A stretch of 36,837 bases of DNA from JADLDV01 sp964546355 (GCA_964546355.1 CAZJJM010000004.1:1-36837), one strand, 5' to 3'; positions 23,761 through 32,076 are shown, counted from the stretch's first letter. The notes: a model not told the origin generated them from the letters alone. Program-made: numbers and translations.

Positions 23761-24171
23761 TTACCGTTTCAACGCATCACGTATTTCAGTCAACAATATC
23801 ACCTCTTTTGACGGTGTAGGTTCTGAAGGAACTGATTCTTGTCTCTTGAATCGATTGACGGCTTTTACTGCAAAGAAGATAACCAAAGCAACAATGGCAA
23901 AATCAATCAATGATTGTAGGAATAATCCTATCTGCATGACGACGGCCGGTTGAACGACACCTTGTGCATCAAAACCTTCTGGTTTCAATTCCCATACAAT
24001 ATCAGTAAAACGCATACCTCCAAGAATATATCCTATTGGTGGCATAATAATATCTGCAACAAGAGAAGAAACTATCTTACCAAAGGCACCACCAATAATA
24101 ACTCCGATTGCAAGATCAAATACATTTCCTCGCAATGCAAATGTTTTGAATTCTGTAATAAAATTTTTCAT
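23761..24171 (-). CDS. mscL: Large-conductance mechanosensitive channel MscL
   Basis: Opens under membrane tension and releases solutes on hypo-osmotic shock. The start MKNFITEFKTFALRGNVFDL at 24171 is chosen over 24189 because it matches the family N-terminus and an extended -10 ends eight bases before it. The first helix contains AIGVIIGGAFGKIVSSLVADIIMPPIG, broken here as the pore-lining GxxxG pattern; the second is IDFAIVALVIFFAVKAVN. The C-terminal bundle ends EVILLTEIRDALKR. At 136 residues it has the normal length. Confidence 0.96.
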   Translation of the reverse strand: MKNFITEFKTFALRGNVFDLAIGVIIGGAFGKIVSSLVADIIMPPIGYILGGMRFTDIVWELKPEGFDAQGVVQPAVVMQIGLFLQSLIDFAIVALVIFFAVKAVNRFKRQESVPSEPTPSKEVILLTEIRDALKR

Positions 24172-24179
24172 ATAAGACA

Positions 24180-24188
24180 ATACTACCA
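24180..24188 (-). promoter_or_regulatory. Extended -10 promoter of mscL
   Basis: TGG-TAGTAT on the minus strand, eight bases before the ATG; leaderless mRNA predicted. Confidence 0.5.
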
Positions 24189-24203
24189 TATCCTACATAC
24201 AAC

Positions 24204-24231
24204 AAAAAAACCGCACTCGTGCGGTTTTTTT
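24204..24231. terminator. Bidirectional terminator between mscL and the DUF1761 gene
   Basis: ACCGCAC / GTGCGGT core, A-rich and T-rich flanks of seven. It ends the DUF1761 transcript (stop at 24239, minus strand). Confidence 0.85.
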
Positions 24232-24238
24232 GTATTTT

Positions 24239-24634
24239 TTAGAGAAGTAGGAATGTTGCAGTGATACCGAGAAGTGATATAAGTCTATATCCAACAGTGA
24301 GACTAAATAGTGTCCAAGATCTTTTTTCGTACATTGTACTTGAAAACTCTGTTGGGATAATGAATGCGATCCATGCAGTAGCCACAAGAAGTATCAATGG
24401 GACACCGAATACTCCTGCGAGATACAACAATGCAAATGCAGTAATCATGTCGAAGATAAGTCCGTAGAGCATTGATACTGCCATACGTTTTTTGTCCATA
24501 ACCTTTGGAGCACGATCACCCATTGCTCTCATCCACTGATTACCAAAAAGGACTTTTGAATACCAAAGTATTCCGAGACCACCACTTACTATTCCTGCGA
24601 GTAAAATAATACCAACTAAGTACAAATATTGCAT
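24239..24634 (-). CDS. DUF1761-family integral membrane protein
   Basis: A 131-residue protein with four predicted helices. The DUF1761 pattern is visible in the first helix and loop (GGLGILWYSKVLFGNQWMRAMG) and in WIAFIIPTEFSSTMYEKRSW, where a conserved acidic residue and Trp lie in the third segment. The function of the family is not established. The start MQYLYLVG at 24634 is chosen; the frame to 24685 adds a polar stretch that lies across a likely TATACT promoter near 24670. Confidence 0.8.
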   Translation of the reverse strand: MQYLYLVGIILLAGIVSGGLGILWYSKVLFGNQWMRAMGDRAPKVMDKKRMAVSMLYGLIFDMITAFALLYLAGVFGVPLILLVATAWIAFIIPTEFSSTMYEKRSWTLFSLTVGYRLISLLGITATFLLL

Positions 24635-24701
24635 ATAATGAAAATTAATTAATCTATAACCTTTGTAGTATACCAAACCACGCAAATCATAGATAGTTCT
24701 A

Positions 24702-26444
24702 TTATTGTCTTTCGCCTATTTGCTGTCGCCACATAGCATAATACAACCCTTTCTCTGCAAGCAACTCTTCGTGAGTACCTACCTCAGATACGGCACCTTT
24801 TTCAAGGACATAAATCGTATCAGCATGCATAATGGTCGAAAGTCGATGTGCAATCAATACAGTGATATGATTTTTTGCACTCGTTACGTCTCGTATTGTA
24901 GTAGTAATTTCCTCTTCTGTAAGAGAATCAAGCGCTGAAGTTGCCTCATCGAAGACTAGGATGGTTGGCTTACGTAACAATGCTCGAGCGATAGACAAAC
25001 GTTGTTTTTCACCACCAGAAATTTTTACTCCACCTTCACCAATGATTGTATCTATCCCCTGGTCCGCACGAGCAAGTAATCCGTCACATGCACTTTTATG
25101 AAGTACTTCCAGACATTCTGCATCAGTTGCCTGAGGATTTACGAACAGGAGATTTTCTTTGATTGAACCCGAGAAGAGCTGTGTATCTTGTGTGACAAAA
25201 CCAATCTGTGCACGCAACTCATTCATATCTATATCAGCAGACGGAACACCGTTGTACGTAATCTGACCTTTCTCTACCTGATACAGTCCGACGAGTAATT
25301 TCACGAGACTTGTTTTTCCTGAGCCAGAAGGTCCAACAAATGCAATAGTTTGCCCTTGTCGAACAGAAAAAGAGATGTGTTCAAGCGCAGGATTCTTGGA
25401 ACTTTTGTATGAAAAAGATACATCATCAAATGCAAGTGTTGTAACGAGTCCAATTGGGCGTATTGTTTCTGGCACGGGTTCTACTGGAGTATCAAGAATT
25501 TCTTGATAGCGTTTGAGTGACACTTGCACGTCACGATAATTATTGATGACGGTACCAATTTCTTGCAATGGTCCAAAGATGAAGAATGAATACACGAACA
25601 GTGAGAAAAATTCTCCGAAAGTAATTACTTTCATGAAGATGAGATACAGCATAAAAAGCAAAATAGTCGTACGCAACAAATTGATACATGTCCCTTGAAT
25701 AAAATTCATACTCCGAACATATCGAAGTTTTTTTAATTCGAGTGCGAGTATTTTTTCAGTTGTGGTATTGAGTCGATTGATTTCCTGGTCAACCAATCCG
25801 AGACTTTTTACCAATTCAATGTTTCGAAGTGATTCAGTAGTAGACCCAGCAAGCACAGTCGTCTCATCGACAATCGCCTTCTGGATTTTTTTGATTTTAT
25901 GACTGAGTACATAACTAATTCCTGCAATAATCGGTATCGTCAACGCAAAAGCAAGTGCGATCCCCCAGTACATACTGACTGCATATATGGTCACATAGAT
26001 GAATCCAATAACTGACACAAAGAGAATATTGATAGAAGATGCCAAGAATTTTTCTACATCAGTACGAGTTTTTTGCAACATACTGAGCGTCTCACCACTA
26101 CGTTTATCTTCGAATACCGCATACGGCAATGCAAGTGAATGCTTCACTCCGACACTGTACAACTCTGCCCCAATGCGTTGGGTAATCGTATTCAAATAAT
26201 AATCTTGAAAGTTCTTTGCAACACGTGAGATGAATGCCACTCCGACAGCAAGTCCGAGCAATCGCAATACGCCATTGAAAAACTGTGACAAGGTGTACTC
26301 ATCAAACTTTGTCGCGTAGTTATCTATAACATGACGAAAAATGTAGGGATCAAGCAAAGAAAACACTTGGTTGATTGCTGCGAGTACCAATACGAGCACG
26401 CAGAGTTTCCAATATTTTTTGAGATAGGAGAAGAGAAGCTTCAT
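24702..26444 (-). CDS. ABC exporter with fused membrane and ATPase domains (MsbA-like)
   Basis: A 580-residue half-transporter that should work as a homodimer. Six membrane helices occupy about 1-310, with the exporter-type coupling segments. The ATPase domain has Walker A VGPSGSGKTS, Q-loop VTQDTQLFSGSI, signature ISGGEKQRLSIARALL, Walker B ILVFDEATSALD and the switch His in IAHRLSTI, all intact. The closest well-known relatives are lipid or drug exporters; the substrate is unknown. It lies five bases after the DinB-like gene and is probably transcribed with it. Confidence 0.93.
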   Translation of the reverse strand: MKLLFSYLKKYWKLCVLVLVLAAINQVFSLLDPYIFRHVIDNYATKFDEYTLSQFFNGVLRLLGLAVGVAFISRVAKNFQDYYLNTITQRIGAELYSVGVKHSLALPYAVFEDKRSGETLSMLQKTRTDVEKFLASSINILFVSVIGFIYVTIYAVSMYWGIALAFALTIPIIAGISYVLSHKIKKIQKAIVDETTVLAGSTTESLRNIELVKSLGLVDQEINRLNTTTEKILALELKKLRYVRSMNFIQGTCINLLRTTILLFMLYLIFMKVITFGEFFSLFVYSFFIFGPLQEIGTVINNYRDVQVSLKRYQEILDTPVEPVPETIRPIGLVTTLAFDDVSFSYKSSKNPALEHISFSVRQGQTIAFVGPSGSGKTSLVKLLVGLYQVEKGQITYNGVPSADIDMNELRAQIGFVTQDTQLFSGSIKENLLFVNPQATDAECLEVLHKSACDGLLARADQGIDTIIGEGGVKISGGEKQRLSIARALLRKPTILVFDEATSALDSLTEEEITTTIRDVTSAKNHITVLIAHRLSTIMHADTIYVLEKGAVSEVGTHEELLAEKGLYYAMWRQQIGERQ

Positions 26445-26449
26445 ACAAA

Positions 26450-26947
26450 CTATTCTGCTGCTGGCATATCAAATCCACCCCAGAGATTACTTGTGCCGAT
26501 CGTAATATTGCCTGATTGTTTGATATAAAGGAAAAGTTGCATCTTGTATGCAACGAACCACTTGAACACTGTTTCGACGAGATACTCAGACTTTGTCTTA
26601 TTGCCCATACGGAAAAGGTCTACCTCTTTTTCAAGTTCCTCGTCAGTGAATTTTTCAAGTAAAGCTTGTATTGCTTGATCTTGCTTATCCATATGTTCTG
26701 CAAAATTTTCTTCATGTACATGAGTACTTGCTTCTGTGTATGGACCAAAAATACTCATATCACCAGTAAGAATTAATTCTGTTCCAGCAACACCAATGAA
26801 ACTCATATATTGCATAAGTTCAATCATTGAACGTTGAGAATCTGTGGGTTTGAAGTGATACTGCCCTGCTGGAATTTTTGTTGCAAGGTGTTTTATAATT
26901 CGTATTTCATTGCTGATAGATTTTGAAAGTTGTTGTTTTGTAAACAT
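26450..26947 (-). CDS. DinB-like four-helix protein
   Basis: A 165-residue all-helical protein resembling the DinB/DUF1569 superfamily: N-terminal helix (LSKSISNEIRIIKHLATKIP), the typical QYHFKPTDSQRSMIELMQYM turn and helix, a central AEHMDKQDQAIQALLEKF and a final KWFVAYKMQLFLYIKQ helix. Most family members bind a metal through three His; here the pattern is incomplete, so catalysis is uncertain. It precedes the ABC exporter in an operon driven from an extended -10 at 26980-26988. Confidence 0.65.
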   Translation of the reverse strand: MFTKQQLSKSISNEIRIIKHLATKIPAGQYHFKPTDSQRSMIELMQYMSFIGVAGTELILTGDMSIFGPYTEASTHVHEENFAEHMDKQDQAIQALLEKFTDEELEKEVDLFRMGNKTKSEYLVETVFKWFVAYKMQLFLYIKQSGNITIGTSNLWGGFDMPAAE

Positions 26948-26979
26948 AAAAATGTAAAAAATTATAAATAAGTAGGGTT

Positions 26980-26988
26980 AGTATACCA
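26980..26988 (-). promoter_or_regulatory. Extended -10 promoter of the DinB-like/ABC operon
   Basis: TGG-TATACT on the minus strand, 32 bases before the ATG at 26947. Confidence 0.5.
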
Positions 26989-27012
26989 GAAACGACCAGT
27001 TCATGCACAAAG

Positions 27013-27035
27013 CAAAAAAACACGCATTAACGTGC
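27013..27035 (-). terminator. Weak terminator after the MGMT-like gene
   Basis: A short CACG/CGTG stem overlapping the stop codon, followed by seven T on the minus strand. Confidence 0.4.
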
Positions 27036-27293
27036 GCCTTCTTTTTTCAACAATATCATTTTCTGTTCTTCTCCTCCGCGATTATACTCACCAACACTTC
27101 CATTGCTTCGGATTACCCGATGACACGGCACATCTCTGAGATAATTGTGCTTCATAATAGAACCAACGGCACGAGCTGCATTCGGACTTCCCGCTTTTTC
27201 TGCAACTTCTTTATATGTCATAATTTTCCCTTTTGGGATATTGTGGACAATGTCGAGGACTTTTTGAGTAAAAGGGGTTTGTTTTTTAATCAT
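27027..27293 (-). CDS. MGMT/alkyltransferase-like DNA repair protein (short form)
   Basis: An 88-residue protein made of only the C-terminal DNA-binding and active-site domain of O6-alkylguanine-DNA alkyltransferases. It has IPKGKIMTYKEVAEKAGSPNAARAVG, split here as the helix-turn-helix, and VPCHRVI with the methyl-accepting Cys at C57. The N-terminal ribonuclease-like domain is absent. Because Cys is kept, it is not a typical ATL protein in which Cys is replaced by Trp or Ala. It follows the membrane gene at 27298 by four bases and may be co-transcribed with it. Confidence 0.88.
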   Translation of the reverse strand: MIKKQTPFTQKVLDIVHNIPKGKIMTYKEVAEKAGSPNAARAVGSIMKHNYLRDVPCHRVIRSNGSVGEYNRGGEEQKMILLKKEGAR

Positions 27294-27297
27294 AAAA

Positions 27298-28092
27298 TTA
27301 CTTTTTTATGATATCTTCCATTAAAGTATCTAGATGCAAAGTATTTATAATAAAATCTCTTACATTAAAACTACTTAAAGGTATTGGCAAAAACCAAGCT
27401 GACCAAGTACCACCAAGACCACTAGGATCACCGAAACCAGAAAAATCTTTTGTCCAAGAAATTTTTTGAGGATCTCTCTTTGAATCTTTTAACGTTTTTA
27501 AAGCACTTGAAATATAAACTTCCGGAAATGAATGAATTTTATCTGACAAATTTTTTGTTTCTGGAAAATCATCATACTGTAAAATTTCTATACTATCTCC
27601 TTTTGATTCATCGTGAACAATAAAAAGTATTCCGTGTTTTTCATCTTTTATTTTAACAAAAGTTAGTTGACTATTTTTTTGTAAACCTAAAGTAAAAGTT
27701 TCTTTTTTAAAACCAGGTAGTTTAGCGTAAAATTCTCTATATTTTTTTACAACATCAATTAAAACATCTTCATCTTTTTCATAACCAACAAAGGGTTTTT
27801 TAAGAGAATTTCTAACTTTAACAAAAGCAGAAATTGATTTAGGATCATTTATATTATCAAAATTTGCATATAAAACCGCTTTTTCTTTATCAATGAAAGT
27901 TGGTGTAATTACCTTATCAAGTAAATAAAAAGGTGTTATATAAATAATCAAACAAACTATTGCCCTGAAAGGATAAGAGAGTATAAAAATAATAATACTA
28001 TTAAATAAAGCTTTGTATTTCTCAAGGTCAAATTGCCCGTAAGTTATAACGAAAACAGCGGTTATTATTAAAATATATAATCCTATTTTCAT
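27298..28092 (-). CDS. Unknown membrane protein with two N-terminal helices
   Basis: I do not recognise this 264-residue protein. Two hydrophobic segments (IGLYILIITAVFVITYG and IVCLIIYITPFYLLDKVI) are followed by a ~190-residue polar domain with alternating strands and helices (TLGLQKNSQLTFVKIK, ILFIVHDESKGDSIEIL). A glycine-rich stretch (SGFGDPSGLGGTW) lies near residue 220. No catalytic motif is visible. The coding DNA is markedly A/T-rich compared with the window. One decayed repeat copy (28121-28188) lies just upstream of its start. Confidence 0.6.
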   Translation of the reverse strand: MKIGLYILIITAVFVITYGQFDLEKYKALFNSIIIFILSYPFRAIVCLIIYITPFYLLDKVITPTFIDKEKAVLYANFDNINDPKSISAFVKVRNSLKKPFVGYEKDEDVLIDVVKKYREFYAKLPGFKKETFTLGLQKNSQLTFVKIKDEKHGILFIVHDESKGDSIEILQYDDFPETKNLSDKIHSFPEVYISSALKTLKDSKRDPQKISWTKDFSGFGDPSGLGGTWSAWFLPIPLSSFNVRDFIINTLHLDTLMEDIIKK

Positions 28093-28120
28093 ATATAGAT
28101 TTCTTTAGAAACACAATTCT

Positions 28121-28188
28121 TTGGGTAAAATCGTATAGGAAGTACGAACTACCTTTGAACGATTACATGATACCACAATTTATATTCC
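28121..28188 (+). pseudogene. Decayed copy A of a repeated coding fragment
   Basis: Matches 29501-29568 at 56 of 68 positions by hand alignment. Read on the plus strand it encodes LGKIV, an in-frame stop, then EVRTTFERLHDTTIYIP. The parallel copy encodes nearly the same peptide without the stop, and the differences conserve much of the protein. It looks like the C-terminal remnant of a lost gene. Confidence 0.55.
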
Positions 28189-28205
28189 ATTGTTAGATAA
28201 AAAAT

Positions 28206-28232
28206 AAAAAAACCCTGTATTTTTATACAAAG
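28206..28232 (-). terminator. Terminator of the gene at 28297-28947
   Basis: CTTTGTAT / ATACAGGG with two G-U pairs, loop AAAA, followed by seven T on the minus strand. Confidence 0.65.
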
Positions 28233-28296
28233 TAAAGATTTGAAAAACCTCTGAGAGGATGTTCGGATGGAAACATTGGATTTAAACAAAAGAGAA

Positions 28297-28947
28297 CTAA
28301 CTGATAAATTTTATGGATTTTTCAAAGATATCTTCTATGTCAGGATTTTGACTCCACCAAAGAAGTATCTTTTCTCGCAATTCTGCATGTTGAGGATATC
28401 CCATATCAGTAACTCCCTCTGGCAATAAATCTTTGCACTCTATATTAAGAAGGACGGTTAACGCTTCCTTTATTTCATTATATTTTTGTTTACCAATTTT
28501 TTCCTCCCAAGTAACGCCAAATTTATACCAGGTATAAAAATGCCATAGTTCATGCATCATAGTAACAGTTGGTATTTTTTTAGAAATTGAAACAAAGAAC
28601 CAATTTTGTTCAATACTGTAAGGACACCTGTTATTTACTGTTAGGTACACGGTAATTTCACTGTCTAAAGATACATTAAATACTTTTTCAGCTATTTGTT
28701 GGTACTCTTTAGAAATAAAATTAAAATCTTTCTGGCAGTCTTTTATATATTCTGAGACATTATACTCGTTTTCTTGTATATACTGATCAATAAAGATTCC
28801 TGTATTTAATTCACTAGGATTATCCCCAAACGAAAGAATCAATTGAGTATACGCCAATGTTGGAAAAGGAGAGTTTATTGAACTCTTGCCTTTGTTCAAC
28901 AAACACCAAACATCTTTTTCTTTATGATATGTAAAGTTTAATTTCAC
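28297..28947 (-). CDS. Putative HEXXH zinc metallopeptidase-like protein (216 residues)
   Basis: A soluble protein with a zincin motif, TMMHELWHFYTW (H132, E133, H136). A Glu in NEIKEALTVLLN (E161) about 25 residues later could be the third ligand, as in gluzincins. The rest matches no named peptidase family I know. There is no signal peptide, so it acts in the cytoplasm or is released another way. It sits in an A/T-rich block of unknown genes with a terminator after it. An inactive or structural zinc protein remains possible. Confidence 0.6.
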   Translation of the reverse strand: MKLNFTYHKEKDVWCLLNKGKSSINSPFPTLAYTQLILSFGDNPSELNTGIFIDQYIQENEYNVSEYIKDCQKDFNFISKEYQQIAEKVFNVSLDSEITVYLTVNNRCPYSIEQNWFFVSISKKIPTVTMMHELWHFYTWYKFGVTWEEKIGKQKYNEIKEALTVLLNIECKDLLPEGVTDMGYPQHAELREKILLWWSQNPDIEDIFEKSIKFIS

Positions 28948-29004
28948 GTAACTATTATATCAAAGTTCTGATAAAAAACTTGTACATATATATTTTTTAT
29001 ATAT

Positions 29005-29033
29005 AAAAAGAGACACTATTGAAGTGCCTCTTT
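29005..29033 (-). terminator. Terminator of the 96-residue membrane protein gene
   Basis: AAAGAGGCACT / AGTGTCTCTTT (one G-U), loop TCAAT, then a T run on the minus strand. Confidence 0.85.
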
Positions 29034-29058
29034 GTCGGTAAAACTTTTCTAATACTCA

Positions 29059-29349
29059 CTATTCATGAAAACTCTCTTCATCAAAACTCTCTTCTTCACT
29101 TTTACTATGTTTTATATCAAGAGGACCTTCCATTTCATGCCACTCTTCTTCGATACTAACACGAATTCTATAAGCTAATCTTCTACGATCCTCAACCTGT
29201 TCGCGACTAAGTTTCCACCGTCTTTTTTCTCCTCCCAACCATGGCTCGATATCACTAGTAAAATACCAGTACAGCCATATTATTAGAAACAAAAATATCA
29301 TTAAAAAGATGGGTATAATGAGTAAAATATTATCATTTATAAAGCTCAT
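29059..29349 (-). CDS. 96-residue single-pass membrane protein
   Basis: Unknown. One strongly hydrophobic helix (ILLIIPIFLMIFLFLIIWLY) is followed by WLGGEKRRWKLSREQVEDRR, a basic amphipathic helix, and an acidic Ser/Glu-rich tail (SKSEEESFDEESFHE). This is the layout of small regulatory or scaffold membrane proteins, but nothing more specific is supported. The 220 bases upstream contain an ATTGCTCT/AGAGCAAT inverted repeat (29377-29384, 29409-29416) and the second decayed repeat copy. Confidence 0.55.
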   Translation of the reverse strand: MSFINDNILLIIPIFLMIFLFLIIWLYWYFTSDIEPWLGGEKRRWKLSREQVEDRRRLAYRIRVSIEEEWHEMEGPLDIKHSKSEEESFDEESFHE

Positions 29350-29500
29350 TTTTTTGATTATTAATTTTTTTGCAATATTGCTCTATAGAAACCAATATTG
29401 ATGTCCAGAGAGCAATGCACAAAAAAAAAGATAATCAAATTATGAAAGAACTAAACTATATAGTTATATGGTAACATATTATAATTTAAAAGTCAAGTAC

Positions 29501-29568
29501 TTGGGTAAAGTCGTACAGGAAGTACGAACTGTATTTGAGCGATTAAATGACACGACTATCTATATACC
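29501..29568 (+). pseudogene. Decayed copy B of a repeated coding fragment
   Basis: Plus-strand frame LGKVVQEVRTVFERLNDTT then IYIPFIF and a stop, with no start codon nearby. It pairs with copy A at 28121-28188. A TCGTAC/GTACGA inverted repeat inside it is kept in copy A by a G-U pair. It ends just before the stop of the convergent gene at 29571. Confidence 0.55.
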
Positions 29569-29570
29569 CT

Positions 29571-31355
29571 TTATTTTTTAAAATACCTTTCCTTAAAGGA
29601 ACCATCATCCATAGAAACAACCTTACCATCTACATAGGCAGTATTGTAACCTAGATATACATTTTTACCATCACGAATAGCTTCTTGTTTTTTTCTAAAA
29701 TTACTATGAATAGGTAGTTCCATTGGGGATGCTATCTTTTCAATATCAGGCATTTTATTTGCAAAATCATTCCATACAACTTTCCATTCTTCTAAAAGAA
29801 CTGGTTCGTCTTTTAATGGAAGTAAATTAATGGTAGTTCTATCTTTTTTTTCAACAAGAGAGATCTCAAAAGATTTTTCTTTAAAATACTCTATGACAGA
29901 TTCTGGTATTACTATATTTTTATTATACATACCCATATATTGATGTCTTCCATTTCTAAATCCAGATTCAAAAGTACTATATCCTTTTTTTCTTAATAAA
30001 AAAACAGCATTACTGATTTGTGACTCAAGTTCTTCTTTGTATGCACCAGCTTCAAACTCCTCCTCACTTGCAACAGGGTTTTGTTTTATTCTTTGTTCTT
30101 TTCTTCTAAAAGATTCCTCTCTTTCTTGCGATCTTTGCATTGTTTCTATAAAAAGAGTTTTGTTTTCAGCCATATCAGTAACATTTTTTATTTCTTCTTT
30201 TAGATTAACATCATTTAAATCTCTGTTTTTATAAAAGCTTAATAATTCTTTTTTAAAACTGGCTGTATTTTCATAATATTTAAAAACATAATTTCGCAAA
30301 GAACTGTTGTCTGACAAATGTTTATTTGCAGCACTAAACATAATAGATTGAAGTTGTTTAACCGCTTCAGTAATAACTAGTAGTTTTTGATCTAATGGAA
30401 ACATATCCTCATACATTTTTTTACGCTCTTCTGGGCTACTAGTTGTAAAATAACCAATGATTTCCTCTTTCTTTTTCTTATCACCAAATGCACCTAAAAC
30501 CCTCAATGACCCTTTTCCGTAAAGTTTTTCAATTGACCGTAAATGCATCATTTCCCCTGTAAAATGACCTCGTTTAAAACGATCCCAAACTTGTTGTTCT
30601 GGAACTTCTTCTTTCTTGGAAAGAGACCATGTTAAAACCTTAATTAGATCAACATTTAAATCGTAACTGTGTGTTTTTTGGATATTATTATTTTTTTCTT
30701 GTTCACTTATTTTTAATTTTTTTTCAATATATTCTCTATTTTTTTCGATCAGTTCTCTTGTTAATCGCTCCACAACTCCTTCATTGAATCCTTCTAGAAT
30801 AATTCGTTCTTTTTTATCAAATCTATTTATAATTTTATATCCACTACGATAAGGGTTAAAATAATCTTTTTCTTTTAATTTTACTACGTAGGATTTTAAG
30901 TGTCCTGAATGATGAATAGATTCGTGTAGTAACGTCTTAAGAAAACCAAAACGATTTTTTAATATAACCTTATTATTCCCCATGAGGTGTCTTGCGAAAT
31001 CAAGTATTTCCTCCTTTGTAGTTTTCTCTCCTGTTCGCAATTTAATATCAAGTTTTTGTGCGTTAAATTGTCCTCCTTTTCCTTTAGGTAAATAAGGTGT
31101 GTCATAATTACGAGGCATAATATGAACTTGCTCCTTTTCTAGATTTCTTAATTTAGGCACACCAAGTCTTTGTAACTCATCAGAAACCATAGTATCAACA
31201 CCGTTAATCAAGCGAATCTGGTCTTCTGTTTTTTCGAGTTCTCCTTCTTTCGCAACCTTACCTAATGCTGTATTTTTCTCAAAATGCTCTTTGACAACCT
31301 GTGGGTCTAGTTTTTCAACACCTTTTCCTACGAGCATGTTATTGAAATTTTCCAT
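29571..31355 (-). CDS. Large HEXXH (gluzincin-like) protein of unknown function
   Basis: A 594-residue soluble protein. KTLLHESIHHSG carries HEXXH (H144, E145, H148), and EGFNEGVVERLT 44 residues later supplies the NEG-type third ligand (E192) typical of gluzincins, so the zinc site looks complete. The following 400 residues are mainly charged helices, with a separate strand-rich end (NAVFLLRKKGYSTFESGF, YMGMYNKNIVIPESV). No signal peptide is visible. The start MENFNNM at 31355 is chosen because an extended -10 (31362-31370) ends six bases before it. A peptidase or toxin-like role is inference. The A/T-rich composition and isolation suggest an accessory gene. Confidence 0.6.
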   Translation of the reverse strand: MENFNNMLVGKGVEKLDPQVVKEHFEKNTALGKVAKEGELEKTEDQIRLINGVDTMVSDELQRLGVPKLRNLEKEQVHIMPRNYDTPYLPKGKGGQFNAQKLDIKLRTGEKTTKEEILDFARHLMGNNKVILKNRFGFLKTLLHESIHHSGHLKSYVVKLKEKDYFNPYRSGYKIINRFDKKERIILEGFNEGVVERLTRELIEKNREYIEKKLKISEQEKNNNIQKTHSYDLNVDLIKVLTWSLSKKEEVPEQQVWDRFKRGHFTGEMMHLRSIEKLYGKGSLRVLGAFGDKKKKEEIIGYFTTSSPEERKKMYEDMFPLDQKLLVITEAVKQLQSIMFSAANKHLSDNSSLRNYVFKYYENTASFKKELLSFYKNRDLNDVNLKEEIKNVTDMAENKTLFIETMQRSQEREESFRRKEQRIKQNPVASEEEFEAGAYKEELESQISNAVFLLRKKGYSTFESGFRNGRHQYMGMYNKNIVIPESVIEYFKEKSFEISLVEKKDRTTINLLPLKDEPVLLEEWKVVWNDFANKMPDIEKIASPMELPIHSNFRKKQEAIRDGKNVYLGYNTAYVDGKVVSMDDGSFKERYFKK

Positions 31356-31361
31356 GGAATA

Positions 31362-31370
31362 AGTATACCA
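31362..31370 (-). promoter_or_regulatory. Extended -10 promoter of the large HEXXH gene
   Basis: TGG-TATACT on the minus strand, six bases before the ATG at 31355; leaderless mRNA predicted. Confidence 0.5.
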
Positions 31371-31427
31371 GTTCAAACCCCGGTAGGACTAGCTAATTTA
31401 GTATTGAAAAATATAAACAAAAAATAA

Positions 31428-31503
31428 TGGGGTGCCTATCGGGAATCGAACCCGAATCGAGAGTTCCACAAACTCCAGTGTTAACCGTTACACCATAGGC
31501 ACC
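31428..31503 (-). tRNA. tRNA-His (anticodon GTG)
   Basis: A complete cloverleaf on the minus strand. Acceptor GTGCCTA/TAGGCAC with the extra G at -1 facing C73, the identity element of tRNA-His. Anticodon stem GGAGT/ACTCT with loop TTGTGGA, and T-loop TTCGAAT. CCA is encoded. It lies eight bases after the cobalamin adenosyltransferase stop codon. Confidence 0.96.
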
Positions 31504-31510
31504 ATACTTC

Positions 31511-32074
31511 CTACCGATAGGTAGGTGGCTCCTCTGTTATACCAGAAAAATGGTTAGAAAGTCTAGCGAATGCGTACAAGAGACTAGAAAGTCTATTGAG
31601 ATATGCCTTTGACGCATCTGACACAATACACTCACCTGCCTCACAGGCGCGAATAACTGCACGCTCTGCTCTGCGAGACACTGTTCGACAAATATCACAC
31701 TGAGCAGCAAGTTCCGTCCCCCCAGAGATGAAAAAGGTCGTGATAGGTGGCAAGAGAGCTTCTATAGTGTTGATCGTGTCACCCATATCAGAAACCATAC
31801 TTTCTTCTATGTGCATGTCTGACCCAGCAATTTCTGCTTGAACAATAAAAAGTTTCTGCTGGACATCATGCAGTACTTTTGACATTCTTGGACCTTGATC
31901 ACCGATTGAAATATTTTTTACATCAGCGGCAACCTTGATAAGTCCAATGAAAGCATTGATTTCATCTACAGTTCCGAGTGCTTCTGTGACAAGTGAACTC
32001 TTTGAAATACGCACACCAGATGGTGTGGTAAAAAGTTTCGTGGTGCCACTGTCTCCTTTTCCTGTATATAACAT
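31511..32074 (-). CDS. Cob(I)alamin adenosyltransferase, PduO type
   Basis: Transfers adenosine from ATP to cobalamin to make coenzyme B12. A 187-residue protein. The N-terminal ATP site is YTGKGDSGTTKL; LGTVDEINAFIGL and RRAERAVIRACEAG, with YLNRLSSLLYAFARLSN, are the other family blocks. CDICRTV adds two Cys next to the RRAER helix where most relatives have LHLART. No B12-using enzyme is in the window; a B12-dependent ribonucleotide reductase elsewhere is the likely client (inference). It is last in a four-gene operon, two bases after the VKOR-fusion gene. A CCTACC/GGTAGG hairpin covers its stop codon. Confidence 0.9.
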   Translation of the reverse strand: MLYTGKGDSGTTKLFTTPSGVRISKSSLVTEALGTVDEINAFIGLIKVAADVKNISIGDQGPRMSKVLHDVQQKLFIVQAEIAGSDMHIEESMVSDMGDTINTIEALLPPITTFFISGGTELAAQCDICRTVSRRAERAVIRACEAGECIVSDASKAYLNRLSSLLYAFARLSNHFSGITEEPPTYR

Positions 32075-32076
32075 AG

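Noticed and set aside
29377..29416. ATTGCTCT/AGAGCAAT inverted repeat as an insertion-sequence end
   Set aside because: Only 8 bp, with no transposase and no target duplication nearby; at best a leader hairpin.
31510..31526. CCTACC/GGTAGG hairpin at the cobalamin gene stop, considered as a terminator
   Set aside because: No T run follows on the minus strand and tRNA-His begins a few bases later; more likely a processing or spacer hairpin.
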